Below the pieces are notes generated by a model. The model was not told the origin of the DNA. It was given only the letters and a program-made list of their open reading frames with translations, and searched no databases. Positions 1-14,095 of a stretch of DNA of 64,000 nt are shown here, piece after piece. Location of the stretch: the NCBI GenBank assembly GCA_033063855.1, contig CP093831.1, positions 14,756,001 to 14,820,000 of the forward strand. Direction: 5' to 3'. Positions within the stretch are counted from its first letter, which is position 1. Every line of letters begins with the position of its first letter. This DNA comes from Smittia aterrima. Taxonomy: Eukaryota > Arthropoda > Insecta > Diptera > Chironomidae. The translations under genes and the position numbers were made by a program.

Positions 1-1126
1 AGGTGACGATTTGTTTCGTTCAGTTTTTAAACAAAAAGAAGTCTCTAACGAGAAGAAACAAGAAAACTCCGCAAATCTTTACTTTAACTTCCATAAAAGT
101 CCAATCTTCCCCATTCGGCATTTCATTACTCAAACATATTCGAACATATTCAGAAATAAAGTTTTAATTAGCCGTATTTTTTCCTTCTCTCAAATCAATG
201 AAACCGAACTTAAATTCAATAAGCCACAGACGATAATTTCCGTTCAACAGGAGATTTTCATATGAGTGAGTTCAGGAGCGAGTCTGTGAGATTGCGTTAG
301 AAGAATTATTCACCAACACCATCGAGTCAACCAATCAGAGATGAGAATAGCGCTTCAGCCATTTATTTTTTTCAAGAGAGAACATCGTTCGCTCTCTCAG
401 CAACGCACACAAGCAAAGAAAGTTGTAAAAAGACGAACATAAATTCAATGCAACATACTTTTTATGTTGAAGCATATAATTTACTCACAACTCAAATTGA
501 TTTCGCTGTTGTTGTAGTTTCCTCTGTGCACGCCTACAAGCGAACATCGAAGCATAAATTGCTTTGCCGTGATGAGGAACCAGTTTCTTCCCGAAGTCTT
601 CTTTTGAAACAAGCCAGTAAAGAATGTTTTTTTGTGCTGCTCGCTCGTGTATTTTATAGGATTTTTGTCTGTGATGGTTTAAGTTATTGATTCAACACAA
701 AATATTTACACAAATCAAAAACCATATTTTTTCGTTCGAATAAACTTTCCATCCAGTGTGTTTTGATAGCTCTTTGCGACTGAACGGATTGTAGCGTTGA
801 AATATCGCTCGAAGTAGTTTAAACTATTAAGTCGAAGGAAAGTTAAATTGAGGACGACTTCCGAAGTGGAAAAAGATAAAAACTTTGAGCAATTAATTAA
901 GGAGTCATAAACTCGAGTCGTTACAAAATTATATTCGAAGTGAACTCACTTTATTAGTCTTGGCACATGAATAATTAAGTTTCAGTGATACACTTTATAA
1001 TTAAAAAAGGTGAAACGATTTGGTTGATTTGCCGTCGCTTAAGTGATGAAAGTAAAAAATTTTGCAATGCAAAATTAAATTTGAAAACAAAGTGAAAGAG
1101 ACTAAAGTCTACTTGAGACACTTAGA
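1..1126. other. Upstream region of unc-4, no coding gene seen
   Basis: This stretch precedes the first coding ATG of unc-4 and should hold its promoter and 5' UTR. I see no convincing coding exon; the short open frames lack domain character. AT-rich TAAT-type motifs are frequent, as expected for regulatory DNA of a developmental gene, but no single core promoter could be assigned. Confidence 0.5.
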
Positions 1127-4100
1127 ATGGTGTTGGGGCATCAGAACTTACTAGCGAACATGTCTGGAAGTCCACCAGGATTACAACCAAGTGCGTTAGC
1201 TCTCGCTCAAGTCGCAGCGCATCTTGCACCGCGATCGAGACCATGGGCACCTTTCCTGCAATTCGGGATGCCGATGTTCGCTCCATTTTTGACACGTCCA
1301 CACTTTGGCGGTCCACCTCAGCACAATTTATTAAACATCAGCAACATGAGTAATAGTACAAGTAATAGCTCACATTCATCAAACTTATCATCGCAAAGGA
1401 ATCTTCAGAGTCCGCCCAGCGAAGACTCTAATGACGAGCGAGGTGAGAAATTAGTTTTTACTTTTATTTCGCGTACATCCGTCGGCTTTAAAAATATTTT
1501 TTCGGAAAGTTCTTGCTTGCGTGCACCAAATTGATGTCAATATTAATTCGCTCGCTTGTCCGTTGCCTTTCACGACTCGAGACTATTAATTTGAATGTGA
1601 ACGAAACAACAATCGTGATTTTCAATTAAAAGCGATTGTAACTCTTTAATTGCCTTTGAACTTTATCATGACTCGAGGAATTAAATTCAATTTAAAAACT
1701 TTTTCTTTTTTCCGAGAAGACTGTGATGTCTTACTAAGTAAGATATTAAGACTTGAATTGAGCTGAGAAGGAAACATAAATTAAGAGTCCTCAAAGAGCA
1801 GTTTCACGAAAAAAAAAATTGGATCAGAACCTCAGGGGATCGACCTGACACAACACATTCATTTCAAATTCAAGTGTTTCAGTCCGTCGAGGTATTAAAA
1901 TTATATTAAATTTAAAGAGAAACATGAAATATTGTAGAAAAAGGTTCTGCGTAATCTGAAAATACAAAAAAAATGTGTTTAAAAGACCGTCGCCTGCAGG
2001 TAACAAACAAAAGCCTTTTATAAATGACTGTTGGCTCGGATAAAAATCATTTCTTTCTTCTTTTGCTCTTTTTCTTTGACTTCATAATGAAATTAACGTT
2101 TAAGCGATGTATTGCGAGTGTTTGGGATGTTGTAAATTATGTTATTTAATTTGAAGAGAGGCGAGCATAATCCTTGTGTGCATATTTGAAATTTCATGAA
2201 TAATGCAAGCGCTCGTTGATTCCTAAACATGTTCATTTGATGGTTCGTGGATAATTTAAACATTTTCCAACCATCGAGCGAATAAAAAGTTTCAATTATT
2301 ATGGTCGTGTATAAACGACATTCTCTCGTAGCGAGTGACACGATGCATTTCGTTATTGATTTTTCTTTCCCACTGACAAGTCAATTTTTAATTAACAATT
2401 ACCGTAAATAAGTCAGATTCAATTAAATTACATGAAATATCTGAACATGCAAATTTATTTTTTATTTAAAATCCAATAAACACACCAACTGGGCGTTGGC
2501 TTCAACTACGAAGCTGCAATTTACGATCGACGTCTCGTTCCGCGATAAAAACTTGTTAAGTCTGAGCGATCCTAAGCTCCTCTCTTACTGACGATTTATA
2601 TTTTGTGACTTTTTTTTCCAACGATTCTCGGCGTCGATAAAAGCGAAATTGATAATAACGATTAATATTTTTAACGACGCCAAACTCCGACTCATAAAAA
2701 CACAAAAATATTGAGTTCAGGTTCTATTAATTTGCGAGTCGCTCCCGCTATCTCGAGTTTGGGTGCTGCAAAGCTTATTTAATTTAACGAAGCTTTTCGA
2801 ATGCAAATGGAATTTAATTGAAATTATGATTTCAACTCGGTGATATAAAAATGAATGCTAACAAGAGTCCAATTAAAATTAAATGTGTGTAGTGCTTGTA
2901 ACGAGCATCGTGCTTTTTTCGGGCTTGTAATCAGGTTTTTCATTATGAAGCGAACGACAATTACAGTAAATATTTAAATAATTTCAACATTTCGTTCGTG
3001 CAAAAAGATTTTCCTGGTTAATTTTTGGGGTTTCATGAGCTGAAAAATAAATTGAAATTTATGTTATCGTGGCTTGAAGTGGGAAATTATTTTGCGTGCA
3101 TGAGCAGAGGTGCTTAGAGTGAACACGGGCGACAGTTATTTTAATGACTAATTCCCGTGGAACGATGAAGGCAGCAAGTGCTTGACATAATACAAGTCAC
3201 TTCACGAAAAAGATTTCACTCCTCAAACTATCGAACTTGTGAAACTCATAACTCTCGTTCAAATGTCCTCCATTAATGTTTGAACTCTGTTATTATTCAA
3301 CTCGAATGATTCTCCGAATTAGATTACTCATTCATTCTCCTTTATTTGCCCATAAACGCACGCAAGCTTCATAGATAAGAAAGAGATAAAACCTTTTAAT
3401 TATTTTTCTATGACATTCGAATGTTTGACTTAATTTTCGAAACTGTCGGAATCAATGAATCGAATCAGACAGGCAAGCTTTCGTTACGAAATTGAATTAC
3501 CGTCAATCAATTACGATTAAGAGTGAGTGAGAGAGAAGGAGACTCATACGTGTTAAAACAATTAACTCAGTTTTCAACTTCTCATAATTGTTTCTTATGA
3601 TTGAGTAAGCTGCTGCCTTGACCAGTCAGTTCATTTTCTCTCTCGTTATCGACTTCCTAATAAGCAAAACGATTGAATTCAAATATTTAATCGAATCGAC
3701 ATGTGAACAGTCAAAGTTTAATCAGAAAACTTTTTTCATATTGCCAACATGTTCCTCCACTTATCATCCAATTTTCGTAGTAAATAAAATTTATTGGCGC
3801 TTCTGTGCCTTGTTTTCCTAATTTAAACATTCCATACCATTGTTTCGACTTTATATCGATTTTGTTTGCTTTCCACGAATTTTAAAATTCATCGTGAAGC
3901 GTTCGAAATAAAATTTTCACAATGCGAGGGTTGTAAATAAACCATGACGAATCGGAAAGATTTACAAAGTCGAGGCGACCGTGATTTGACAATGAGCAGA
4001 GGGGTTGGTTAAATTTTGATTTAGTTACGGCTGCTTTTTTACTGCTTCTGGCTGGCTTTCGCAAACATCCTCCAACGTAGCCATAAAAACGAGAGCGCAT

Positions 4101-7100
4101 TAAAATTCACCTTATCATTGTCTCGTTAATGCGACAATAAAAACATTTGTGATTGCGACCCTCGTGTCGAATCTTACCCAAAGAAGTGAACAAACAACAA
4201 ACACAAAAACCTTAACTAATTTTAATATTTACGCCTGCAGGTTCGATTCGGGGTTGAGGAGGGTGTAGAATTGGTTGCAGGAAATTAATTAAATAGAAAA
4301 TTGGATTTTCTCGAACTCAATTGGCTTATTTGTTGGATCATTTAGCGCAAAGTCATCGTCCTCGTTGATGATTAGCTTATTAGTCTGCAAATTCATTTCA
4401 TCCAGAAGCATGTTTCGCTAAATATTTCACGGTTGAGTTTGTTGATTTAGGAGCGAACGAAGTTAATTACAACGTCAGTCGACTAAATCCAATCGACACC
4501 CGTCATTAATCGAGAAAAAAGAGCGAGACATATTTGTAATTTCTTTCAACTTTGACGTGTAAAAAAGAGCGACGAGTGTGCTCGTATAATATTTCAAACG
4601 CTGAAGAATGACATCGATTAGCGATCCTTTCATTTTCAACACTTCACGCTGACTCTCTCAGTCGCTTTCTTCAACAAACATTTGATGAATAAAATTACAT
4701 TATTGCCATCACAACTCAATTAATTATAGACACACCCCCTCGAACTACCCGAACCACGAAAAGACCTCGATCAATAAACTCATCGAGTTGACTCTTGAAA
4801 TGCCTCTGAGCATTAAAAGAAATTGAGGGATGAATGGCCCGGCATTAAGATGAGATTTCCGCTTTGAAGCGAGCTAAGGGGATGTTAAATAATAAAAGTC
4901 GAGGGATATAAAAGTGGCCACATATTGGAAATGTTTGCGTCTATTTAACTTGATTCCGGGTAATATTTCCTCGTTACTAGTCAATTTGCTTTTTCAACCC
5001 TCCTCAAGTGAATCTTTTTCTTTTGCTCGGGCCGAGATAGATTCTTTTGATTGTTTCTCTCGTGTTGCGAGAGAATTTCTTTCTTTATTTATTTTTAGGG
5101 TTTACCGACGGAATTTCTTTTATTTTAAGAGAAACTCGAGAGAAAAAACCTGATTCTCCCTTTTCCCGGGAATTTTAAAACACTCAACTTTTATTGATGA
5201 TATCACGAAAATTTTCTCCATTTCTTGCCTCGTGAATTCTCCATCTCTCTTCCTTCTCCCCCCAACAAAGAAAAAAATGTTTTCTTCCGCATACACGTTC
5301 GAATTAAATAAAAACAACCCCTCGAGAAGAATCTACTGGAGAAACCATTTTTTCTGCTTCAAAAGCTCTATTTCCTTCTCGCCCCTCTCGCTTTCCCCAT
5401 CGCTCGCTCGAACAGTGTTTGAATGTGTTTCAGTGGGGTGAACATTATACGCATTTTCATAGACTTTTTATGGCCCTTTTTCAATCGAATTTCGGGTGAA
5501 AATTATTAGCTCAATTTTGCTTTGCTCTCGGCGGGTTGCTCTGCTCTTCTGGGGTTTCATGCTACATTTGACTGTTCGAACGAGCTTTATAGCTTGGAGA
5601 ACGTTGTTCGCTTTTATTGAATATTGTTTTTTCATAGTCTCCATTTTTCCGTCGAAGCAATGCTGCCATCATGTATTTATAGTATCGACATCAAGAGACG
5701 CTATTTTGCGCTTGTTCTGCAAAGAAGCAGGAGAGAACAACCGATAAAAAACAATCACTTATTGATTTCATTTGATATTGATTATGTGTTAGGAAGCTAT
5801 AAATGCCGTTGGATGGGAAAGTTTTATGACAATTTTGGGATAATATGTTGCTCGTCCATGAGGCTCAACATATGAGAAGACTCAAGAGGAAGAAGGAGAA
5901 AATCGATGACGAATCTTATTTTTTTTTTTGCTTTTTTGATTAAATTTGACATTCACTCGACGACTCTTCTGTCGTTGATAAGCAAACCGCACATTTACTC
6001 AGTGGATCCAAGTACATGATCATCGTCGATGATTATTATAAATTATTCCCACTGGAAACATTAAATTCTTCTCCTTTTGCTGCTGCTGATGAGAGCAAAA
6101 AGTTTTCGATTTAACTTGTTTTTTGTTGCCATATGGGCACATTTACGACAACTGCTTTAAAACTCGATCTCTCTCGACACTCTCCTCGCTACATGTGGCG
6201 GCATTTATTATTTGTTTTAATTAAAAACGACTCAACTTTTATCAAAATTAATTTGCGGCGATTCTTTTCTCGTTTCCATAGAGAGCGAGTCGTCGCTTAA
6301 ATCATTTTTGATGTGTCCAATCTGTAATTAAAATCTGTTATTAAATTAGTCGGCGGTGCGGGGGTGTACAATCTACAAGGCAAGTCTTTGCTCTAACTAA
6401 CTTTGACACCTTTGCCCATTAAAATTTAATATTCAGAAGTTTAATTTTTTGAAAAATGGCCTCGTGAATCAAATGGGAAGAAGGAAATTAATTTCAAGTG
6501 ACTCGGCCATTTGTATGCCGCAAGGTTTTCAATTTTCGTTTCGCCTCGTTTTCCTTTTCAAACCGTGGTGCATGATAAGCCAAATGATAAGCTCAATTCG
6601 ACTGCTAAAAAATAGTTTTTTAGCAATTTTAAATTACGACGTGTTGGAGCCGATTCGAAGCGCAAGTTAAGCTGTTTCTGATCGTGCAAGGGACACGCCT
6701 TTCTCTCTCTCTCTCTCATCGTTCTTCAGACGGCGAAAAGGTAGAAAAGGCGAGCAACAACAAAAAAAAAATGCCGCGAGCGCAAAACAAAGTAATTTAT
6801 AAATTCAAATTGAATAAATATTCCAACTCTTGACGTGTACACGAGAAACATGAAACCTTTTTCACACTCATTCACTGTTCACTTAGTGTTCGCCGAGTTC
6901 TCTGTTCTCTTTCTTTTTAATTCCACCGCTTTTCCTCGCTCCAAGCTCTAAACTTATTTTCACAACTAATACATTCTCATTATCAACCGCTGAGTTTTTC
7001 CTGAAAATGGTTGGAAAAATTGATTTTGGCGTTTGATTGTGCTGGCGCAGGAATTTCATTTTATGTTGCGCTGTGAACGAAATCTCTGCAGAATAAAATG

Positions 7101-10100
7101 AAAAATTGTTTGCAAGAGGGAGCGAGAAAACATTTTTTTTTCTTCCTCGGTAGCAAGAGATGAAGTTTTTAAATTAAAACCGACGAACGTTCGCTTCTCG
7201 GGTTCGCCTAATTCTTTTATCGGTAGCACTTAATCAAACATGACGAATTATGCGATTTTCCGTGTTTATTTTAAGTTCGAATCAATCTTCGGAGAAATCA
7301 TAACAAACAATAAAAAAAGAGCGATATCATCATTAATTACCATAGTTGCAATAGCTCGACCTGCCGTATGTCTAGCCACGTGTCGCTCGATTGGTCCCCG
7401 TTCTCTTATTTTCCAAGATTAGAGCCGAAAATTTCAGTTAATAACTTTCCGATTCAGATTTCTATTTGCGACACGTGTCGAGAGTGCGTCGTCCATGACA
7501 AAAAGGCTAACTAACTCGTCTCACTCGAGGCTAAAGAATCGAAGCACTTTCGACACCAAACAACGAGCATCGACAGTCTTAGGGGATATTTATGTGTTAA
7601 GTGGGCGGTGTTGTGTTACACAAACTGTAGCTAAACTTTAAATGAATTGTTTCTCTCATTAATCCTGTTTTATGCTGACGCATTAGAAACGCAAAATACG
7701 TTCACATCGAAACGACAGAGGGTCTCGAATTAGGGACGCGCAGAAATTTCGTTACAGTCAATCTGATAAAACGGATTAGGTGTAAATAGATTCGAGTTTT
7801 TACTGCGCCGTTGGTTGTTTTAGGGCATGAGCACTATCAGTTTGATTGATGATGTTTATAGTATTTGCGTGGCGGTTGTTGTTTATCACCGTGAGACTAT
7901 GATAATTTTTCTATTGAAGCTTTTGTACTGCAATTTGTATTTCGAATTAATTTGCCAACAATTTAGATTCTTATTTCTTTTATGATCTTCTTCCTGTCTA
8001 GTTAGAGAAGCTTGTTAAACAAAGAAGGTTCTTCTCATTGTTTTATGTTCATAAAACCGCAAAAAAGATTCAGAGAAGTTGACGAAGTTGGCAAACGTGC
8101 TTAGAATTTAGAAATTGCACAGTGTGGATCTTGTTTGCGATCAGTGATAACTCATTTTCTAATTCTCAAACTTCTTCTTCATTTAAACTTCTTCTTCATT
8201 CTAAAATGTCTTATCTAATTTCTCTAGAACTTCCACACTGGATTTACCAACAATTTTTCATAACAAATTGTGCAAAATATTTCTTTCGTTCTGCCATCGC
8301 AAATTTACAAAACTCTTTCACGAAAGCAACTCGAACGATAATTTTTTATAAACGAGCGTCGTTTGATGAATTAATTAAATTTCGAAGCGAAGCACTAGAG
8401 CCAATTTGGTAATGAAGACATTTAACTGATTGCTTCGCAGGCTATTTGAGGTTGTGTCTTGTATTTATTAGTTTCAAAAGCTCAATAATTACAGATTCCG
8501 GGACAAGAGCAACGAAGAAACATTTTCCTTCCCCAAAAAGACCTCTTAAGCCTATAATTTGCTTACATCATAATCAACATTTATCAAATCGTGATACCGT
8601 CTTCCCGAGGTATAAAAAGAGAAATAACACAGAGCATGAAGACATTAATTTTGGTAATTTGTATGACCAGAAGAATTGGGAGAATTTATTTGTATCTGGG
8701 ACGAACTGAATTAATTTCTCAATTCTGGGTTCTTCGTTAAGAATGAAAAAAGGTTAAATTGAAAAATTATGACAGGGATGTCGGTTCTTGATGGTTTGAT
8801 GAGACGTTAGGAGAAGACGCTTCGACAGCAGCAACCTTGAGAAGGAAACTTGATCATCTAATTAAGTTTTGTATCGGAAAGGTTTAGAAATCAATTATCT
8901 CTATGAATTCTTCTTGTTCAACGTTCCTGGTGAAGTCGTGCAGGTGCATGATGAGTGTAATTGATTCTTCTTTGCTAATTTCGTTGCATGATGAAGCCTC
9001 AAAACACGAACATAATTCGACTTCAAACTTCAATCTGTGTTTGCACTATAAACCTCTTTCGAATCATTAAAATAATGACGGCGATGTCTTAATGGTTGAA
9101 TTGCGAATTTTATTGATAAACGACGACACATTTACTGCTTGCTCAAATGATTGAATCAATTTTCTTAGAAGATCAAATTTGGGGATCATAAAAACGTTTC
9201 CATAATAACCACAACATCCAATCAATTATCATTGCAAATTAATGGTTCCATGCATTAAAAGACTGTTCAATCTCTCGCGAAAACCATGAATAAAGGTTGG
9301 CCAAAGAATTAATAAACGCATAAAAGTTATGCTCGTACTTGGAGAAGAGAAAGAGAGAGACTACGATCCCTTTCGTCTGAGGGTATCCGACAAGTTTTAT
9401 AACTTAATTTTATTTACGGCCGAAAATGAGCAAAACATTGAAAATTGGCAAATAAAAATTAATAAGTTTTTTGCGGGTTGGTGAGCACGGCCGCGCGGCT
9501 GTAAAATATAATGTTCACATGAAGAGTTAAGAACGAAACCGGTCGAAAGGAAGTTTTTTTTTTGTTATCGGCCTCTTTCTTGTCTCGAAGGCGAGGCGCG
9601 CAATCGCTTACAAATATCCGCCTCATGCATTCAATTTGCGCAAAAGAGTTTGCGTTTATGGAGCGCACGGACTTGTAAATCTTTTCAACTCACTTCGCGC
9701 TCGCAATTATGGCGGCAAATGTCTCAATTTCGTTGCCTTTCTTCGTTGGTCCTCGGGACCATCAATTTGCTCCACGGAAATTAAATTCTCGGCCAAGTGT
9801 AGTTATTGATTAGCCTTTGGGAAATTAATCGCGACTCATCAATATAACTTTCGTTACCCAAAAAAGAAAGGAACGGAGACGAGACGAGGCTTTGTTTCAA
9901 TTAAATTTACGCAACTGACTTTCGGGTCCTCGCGAAGTTTCATGTTTTCTCTTAAGGTGCCCATTGAAATTTATAAACAATCATTTTTAATTAGATTTTG
10001 GGCCTTCGATAACTCAAGCGAAAGGCAAAGAACGAAGTGAAAAGAATGTAATCAAATTTTTCGAATCAATTTGGCGGAAATTATTTGGACGAATATAATG

Positions 10101-13100
10101 ATTTGTTGTCTTTTCGAGTTCGGCGAATCTCTTTGCTTGTTATTTTCCGCTTATGCGGTGCGTTTGGGTAAATTACATGCACTTTCTTAGTAATTGCTTC
10201 TCTCGAAAATGCAAAACTGAAAACTGTAATGTGTTTGCTTCAACGACTGAAGGTGAAAACAGTCGGACACCTCTTGGAGGAGCTTCTGTTGAATTAATAA
10301 AGTTGACGAATCTATTAGCTTTGCAGATAATTAATCACGTTTATCATTAGCCAGCGAGAAGAATGAGAAAGTCATGCCTCGCTTTATAATTGAAAAAATA
10401 TTCATTAATTCTAAGCAAAATGGTTTTTTCTTCTCACTCGAGACCCGAGTCTAACTTGACGTCTCATTTGCATTAGAAATTAATTAATATTTGCCTTTTA
10501 AATTTCGATAGCGAGAACAAAATTGTTGGACATCGAATGGAAATTTTATTCATGAATTAACAAAGTGGAAACTTGAATTACAAATCGTCTTCAGTCGTTA
10601 ACAAGAGAACGAGACGAATTTCACACGAGCTTGCTCGCTTTATGACTACCACAAGTCTTTCTAACTCCTCATGACTCTCAGCACGTTCTCTCGTTTGTGC
10701 AACTCACGCTGCATCGAGTTTATAGCGGCTAATGAGGTTTATAGTGCAATTCATTAAAATAAATCATCAAAACACTCGCTAATTAAGTGCTTGCGATCCA
10801 CTCGATGCATTTCTTCAAACAAAATCCTCCGACAAACCGCAACATAATGATCAAAACTAACTCGAGCAGAGAGCAGTGCAAAGCGTAATCAACATACGAT
10901 AAGATTAATATTTAATCATCTCTCGTTTGCATCGAATGATAATGATTTGTTAATACGGCAACTGTCGAGATATGAAATTTAATTGTCATCAATAATGAAA
11001 TTGATCGATTAATTTGAATGCAGATTGATTCAGTCGTCGAGGCAAATGTGGCCATAACTTTTATTGCTTAGTCCATAATACGCGTTGAGAACGATTTCCA
11101 TATTTATTCAAACAATGATTAATCGCGCTTTATCGTCCCTAGATATTCACTTCAATTAAGTTTATTATTTTATGGTCGACTTATTAAAATATTTATTGAT
11201 CTTTCCCGTTTGATTTTCTAGGCTCGGCTGCGGATGGTGATGAAGAGAACAGCTCATCAAAACGACGACGATCTAGAACGAATTTCAATTCATGGCAACT
11301 GGAGGAGCTTGAACGAGCATTCACCGCCAGTCACTATCCGGACGTATTTATGCGCGAGGCTCTAGCGATGCGGCTGGACCTGAAAGAAAACAGAGTAGCG
11401 GTAAGGGAAAGTATTTTATTTGACTTTAATGCGTGAGCATGAATGGTCAACCACGATTCTGCGTTGCGAAGTCAATTAAAATGTGATTTTATTTGCGCTC
11501 AAGGTGCGAGAAGCCTCGCGGTCATTCCTAAATCATATTTAATGAAGAAGAAATTATAGATTTCGGCCTCATAATTCCTTCTCTCTCTCCAACTACAATC
11601 ATCATCGTTATTTGTGGAGTGAAAGCGTTAATCACAATTCAGTCGGTTCATTTGAATAGGTATTCTCGGCGTTCATGTGTTTATGTACAGTAATTGATGG
11701 CGATTAAGACATTTATGTTCGAAAGGAATGGTCGACAGAAAATTGCTGTTAATAATTTTACAACCATAATCACAGGCAATCACGAAACTTTTCAATCAGT
11801 GCAGCTTAAGGAACAGAAAACAGGAAAAAAAATCCGCAATATTGTTTATTCTATGCTGTCATTAGCGTAGAAATTACGGAGCTTGAGTCGAAGGGTTCAT
11901 GACAAAAAACAATTTCATTATTGAATTTATTAGAGAGCCTTTTCCTTTTCCTTGGAGCTCCGAAGCCAATTACTCTAATAAATAGTCGTTCGTTTGAATT
12001 TCTAAGTAACAAGCTGAGCTGCCATAGTGATCTCTTTATTATTTAATCATCTCTGATGAGTTTGGAAGAAGAAGTTGGAACGATTCAACCTCAAGAAGAA
12101 GCTTTTAAATTGAAAGATTGTCTCGTTAGGGTTTTGTCTCTTTCGACACTGCGGCAGAGTTTGTGTTAACTCACGCTTAATCCTCGTTGAAGAATCACAA
12201 ATAAATGCGATTACCGAGGGAATAAAATCTCTTCGAAAGCCTAATATCGTTCTAACAAGCTATTACATGCCAAAATTGCGATCACAAGGCAAAAAGGCAA
12301 ACGGCAAGAACAAGTTTTTATGGCATAGGGGACAGAGAGCACCCTCTCTCATGTTATAGACTTTTTCGATTTATTTATGATACGTTTGAGGTTAGCGAAG
12401 AGTAGAACAAGAAGAAGATTGCATGAACCCTCGAACGAGCGGAGGAGGAAATTAAAAGGAATTATTTTAATACATAACGCAATATGTTAAACTATTTTTG
12501 TGTTCTTCGACTCTCGAGAGCTCGAGAGAGGTGCCAGGAGATTATTTTCAGTTAAACAGAAGAACCAAGTAAATAAATAGAAATTGATGATGATAGAATT
12601 TATTATGAAGAGCGAGAAGGGGATGAGATGGAAGGGGCTTGAACACAATAAGACTTACAAGTCTTTTATGGCACATCAAGTAGCAGAATGACCTTGTTGC
12701 GGCAACCACCGAGAATGATTCTTTTTTATTATTACATCATGTATGAGAGGAGAAATCTAATTTATATTTTCGTGAGAGGAGAAATGAAAAATTATGATTA
12801 AAATTCATTGTGATTTCCTCGAGAAAAAAAAAATGTTTGTGAGGGTGTGAATTTCAATTTATTTCCTTCAACCTTTTCTCAAATTGAGATTTGTCTTTCT
12901 CCTCGAATGACTTTAAATCAAGTTCTTGCTTGCCGAACGAAGCAAATAAAGCGAGGGAGTTCTTCTTGGCTTTGCGCCTTTTGCGACTGCAAGAAGTGGA
13001 ATCAAATTTATTACGAAGGATTTTCTCGATTATCGCAGCATGACAGGAGAAATAAAAAAGCATTTCTTGTTTATTCCGCAATTACAAGGGGATTTCATGG

Positions 13101-14051
13101 TAATCTCCGGATAATTCTACGATCATCCTGAATGAATTGAGCGGCGATTCATTAGGATTTTCATTAAAATGTGTTCACTAGTGAAACCATCAATTCTCAC
13201 TTCATTAATTCATCATCGACAATGTGTCGATAAGTCAATAATTTTTTGATGGAATGAAACTCTCAAGCACGTGACACGTTCGCCTGTGCGCTTTAATTTG
13301 TTTACCCAACAATCGACACAACGATTTTATTTGCTCTGGCATTTACGGGGCGCTCGTGTGAGTGTATGTCATGTAAATATTTGAGTTGTGAGTGAATTTA
13401 TGATTGTTTATCGAGCATGAATGATTTTAGAGGCTGTTGTAAAAGTCGCTCGTTGAGACATTCAATAAAACTTTACAGTTTCCTTTCAGGTCTGGTTCCA
13501 AAACAGAAGAGCAAAGGTGAGGAAGCGGGAGCACACAAAGAAAGGACCCGGAAGACCAGCACACAACGCCCATCCTCAAACTTGTTCCGGAGAACCGATT
13601 CCTCCTGAAGAGATTCGAGCAAGAGAAAAGTGAGTTTAACGAGCAAACACTTTAAATTAAAGCGACTTACGATAAGGTTTTTTTATTTTCTTTCAACAGA
13701 GCTCGACGGAGAAAAAAAATCGCTAAAGCTATCGAAAGACAAGCACGAAAGCTGAGAGCGAAAGGAATTACTGTAGACTTAGAAGCACTCAAGGCTGAAT
13801 ATATTTCACAACATAGGGGACAAAACATAAGCAACTCCTCGGAGAGTGAAGACAATGAAGAAGAGGATCCGATCGATGTCGTTGGGGTGGCAGACGACTC
13901 AGACGACGACACCGAAGACTGTTCAACTCACACTCGACGTGATAGCACGGATCATTTAATAAACTACAGTTCCAGTAGCGAGGAGACTCCTAAGCACACC
14001 ATAAGATCCAATCCCTTCTCGATAGAATCGCTTCTCTATCGGAATACTTGA
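1127..14051 (+). CDS. unc-4: Unc-4 paired-like homeodomain transcription factor
   Basis: Four coding exons, 1127-1442, 11222-11400, 13490-13629 and 13700-14051, join in phases 1, 0 and 2 into 328 residues. The homeodomain spans about residues 120-179, with F127 (position 8), L135 (16), W167 (48) and a WFQNRR recognition helix, so it is a Q50 type. Immediately after it comes the Unc-4/UNCX-specific stretch KKGPGRPAHNAHP and a basic segment (RRRKKIAKAIERQARKLRAK). The C-terminus ends with FSIESLLY (318-325), an eh1-type Groucho-binding octapeptide. Known role of the family: repressor of alternative neuronal fates, acting in the nucleus of motor and interneurons. The N-terminus is Pro/Phe-rich (PWAPFLQFGMPMF), followed by a Ser/Asn-rich linker and an acidic SEDSNDERG. 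An acidic segment follows the basic region. Intron 1 is 9.8 kb and intron 2 is 2.1 kb. The start at 1127 is the first ATG of the open frame. I call this copy unc-4 because its residues (RLDLKENRVA, AKVRKREH, SGEPIP) fit Unc-4 better than OdsH. Confidence 0.94.
1443..11221 (+). other. unc-4 intron 1, 9.8 kb, non-coding
   Basis: A phase 1 intron bounded by donor GTGAGA and acceptor TTTTCTAG. No coding exon, RNA gene or recognisable transposon was found in it. It contains a (TC)8 run at 6702-6717 and many TAAT/ATTA homeodomain-type cores. The length and lack of genes suggest that enhancers lie here; that is inference. Confidence 0.7.
6702..6717. repeat. (TC)8 microsatellite / GAGA-type run
   Basis: A perfect TC dinucleotide run inside unc-4 intron 1. 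GAGA runs of this kind can bind GAGA factor in flies, but no function can be read from the run alone. Confidence 0.9.
11401..13489 (+). other. unc-4 intron 2, splits the homeodomain
   Basis: A 2.1 kb phase 0 intron between homeodomain positions 46 and 47, with donor GTAAGG and acceptor TTTCAG. The OdsH-like copy has an intron at exactly the same codon boundary, but only 65 bp long. No coding content was seen; a short direct repeat GAGAGGAGAAAT occurs twice near 12745-12785. Confidence 0.8.
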
Positions 14052-14089
14052 AATATAACGTAGCACATATTTCTTATACTTTTTCAAGC

Positions 14090-14095
14090 AATAAA
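14090..14095 (+). terminator. Poly(A) signal candidate for unc-4
   Basis: AATAAA lies 39 nt after the unc-4 stop codon. A second AATAAA lies at 14443-14448, so a short and a longer 3' UTR are both possible. Confidence 0.5.

Noticed and set aside
4240..4250. GGTTCGATTCG, which resembles a tRNA T-loop
   Set aside because: The flanking bases do not form a T-stem, and no acceptor or anticodon arm could be folded upstream.
5496..5747. Hydrophobic frame inside unc-4 intron 1
   Set aside because: It lacks a true ATG at the stated start and reflects T-rich intron sequence.
8165..8210. Tandem AAACTTCTTCTTCATT-like repeat
   Set aside because: Two short copies only, probably polymerase slippage; no further structure.
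13667..13912. Ser-rich 81-residue minus-strand frame
   Set aside because: Antisense of unc-4 exon 4; the conserved coding frame is on plus.
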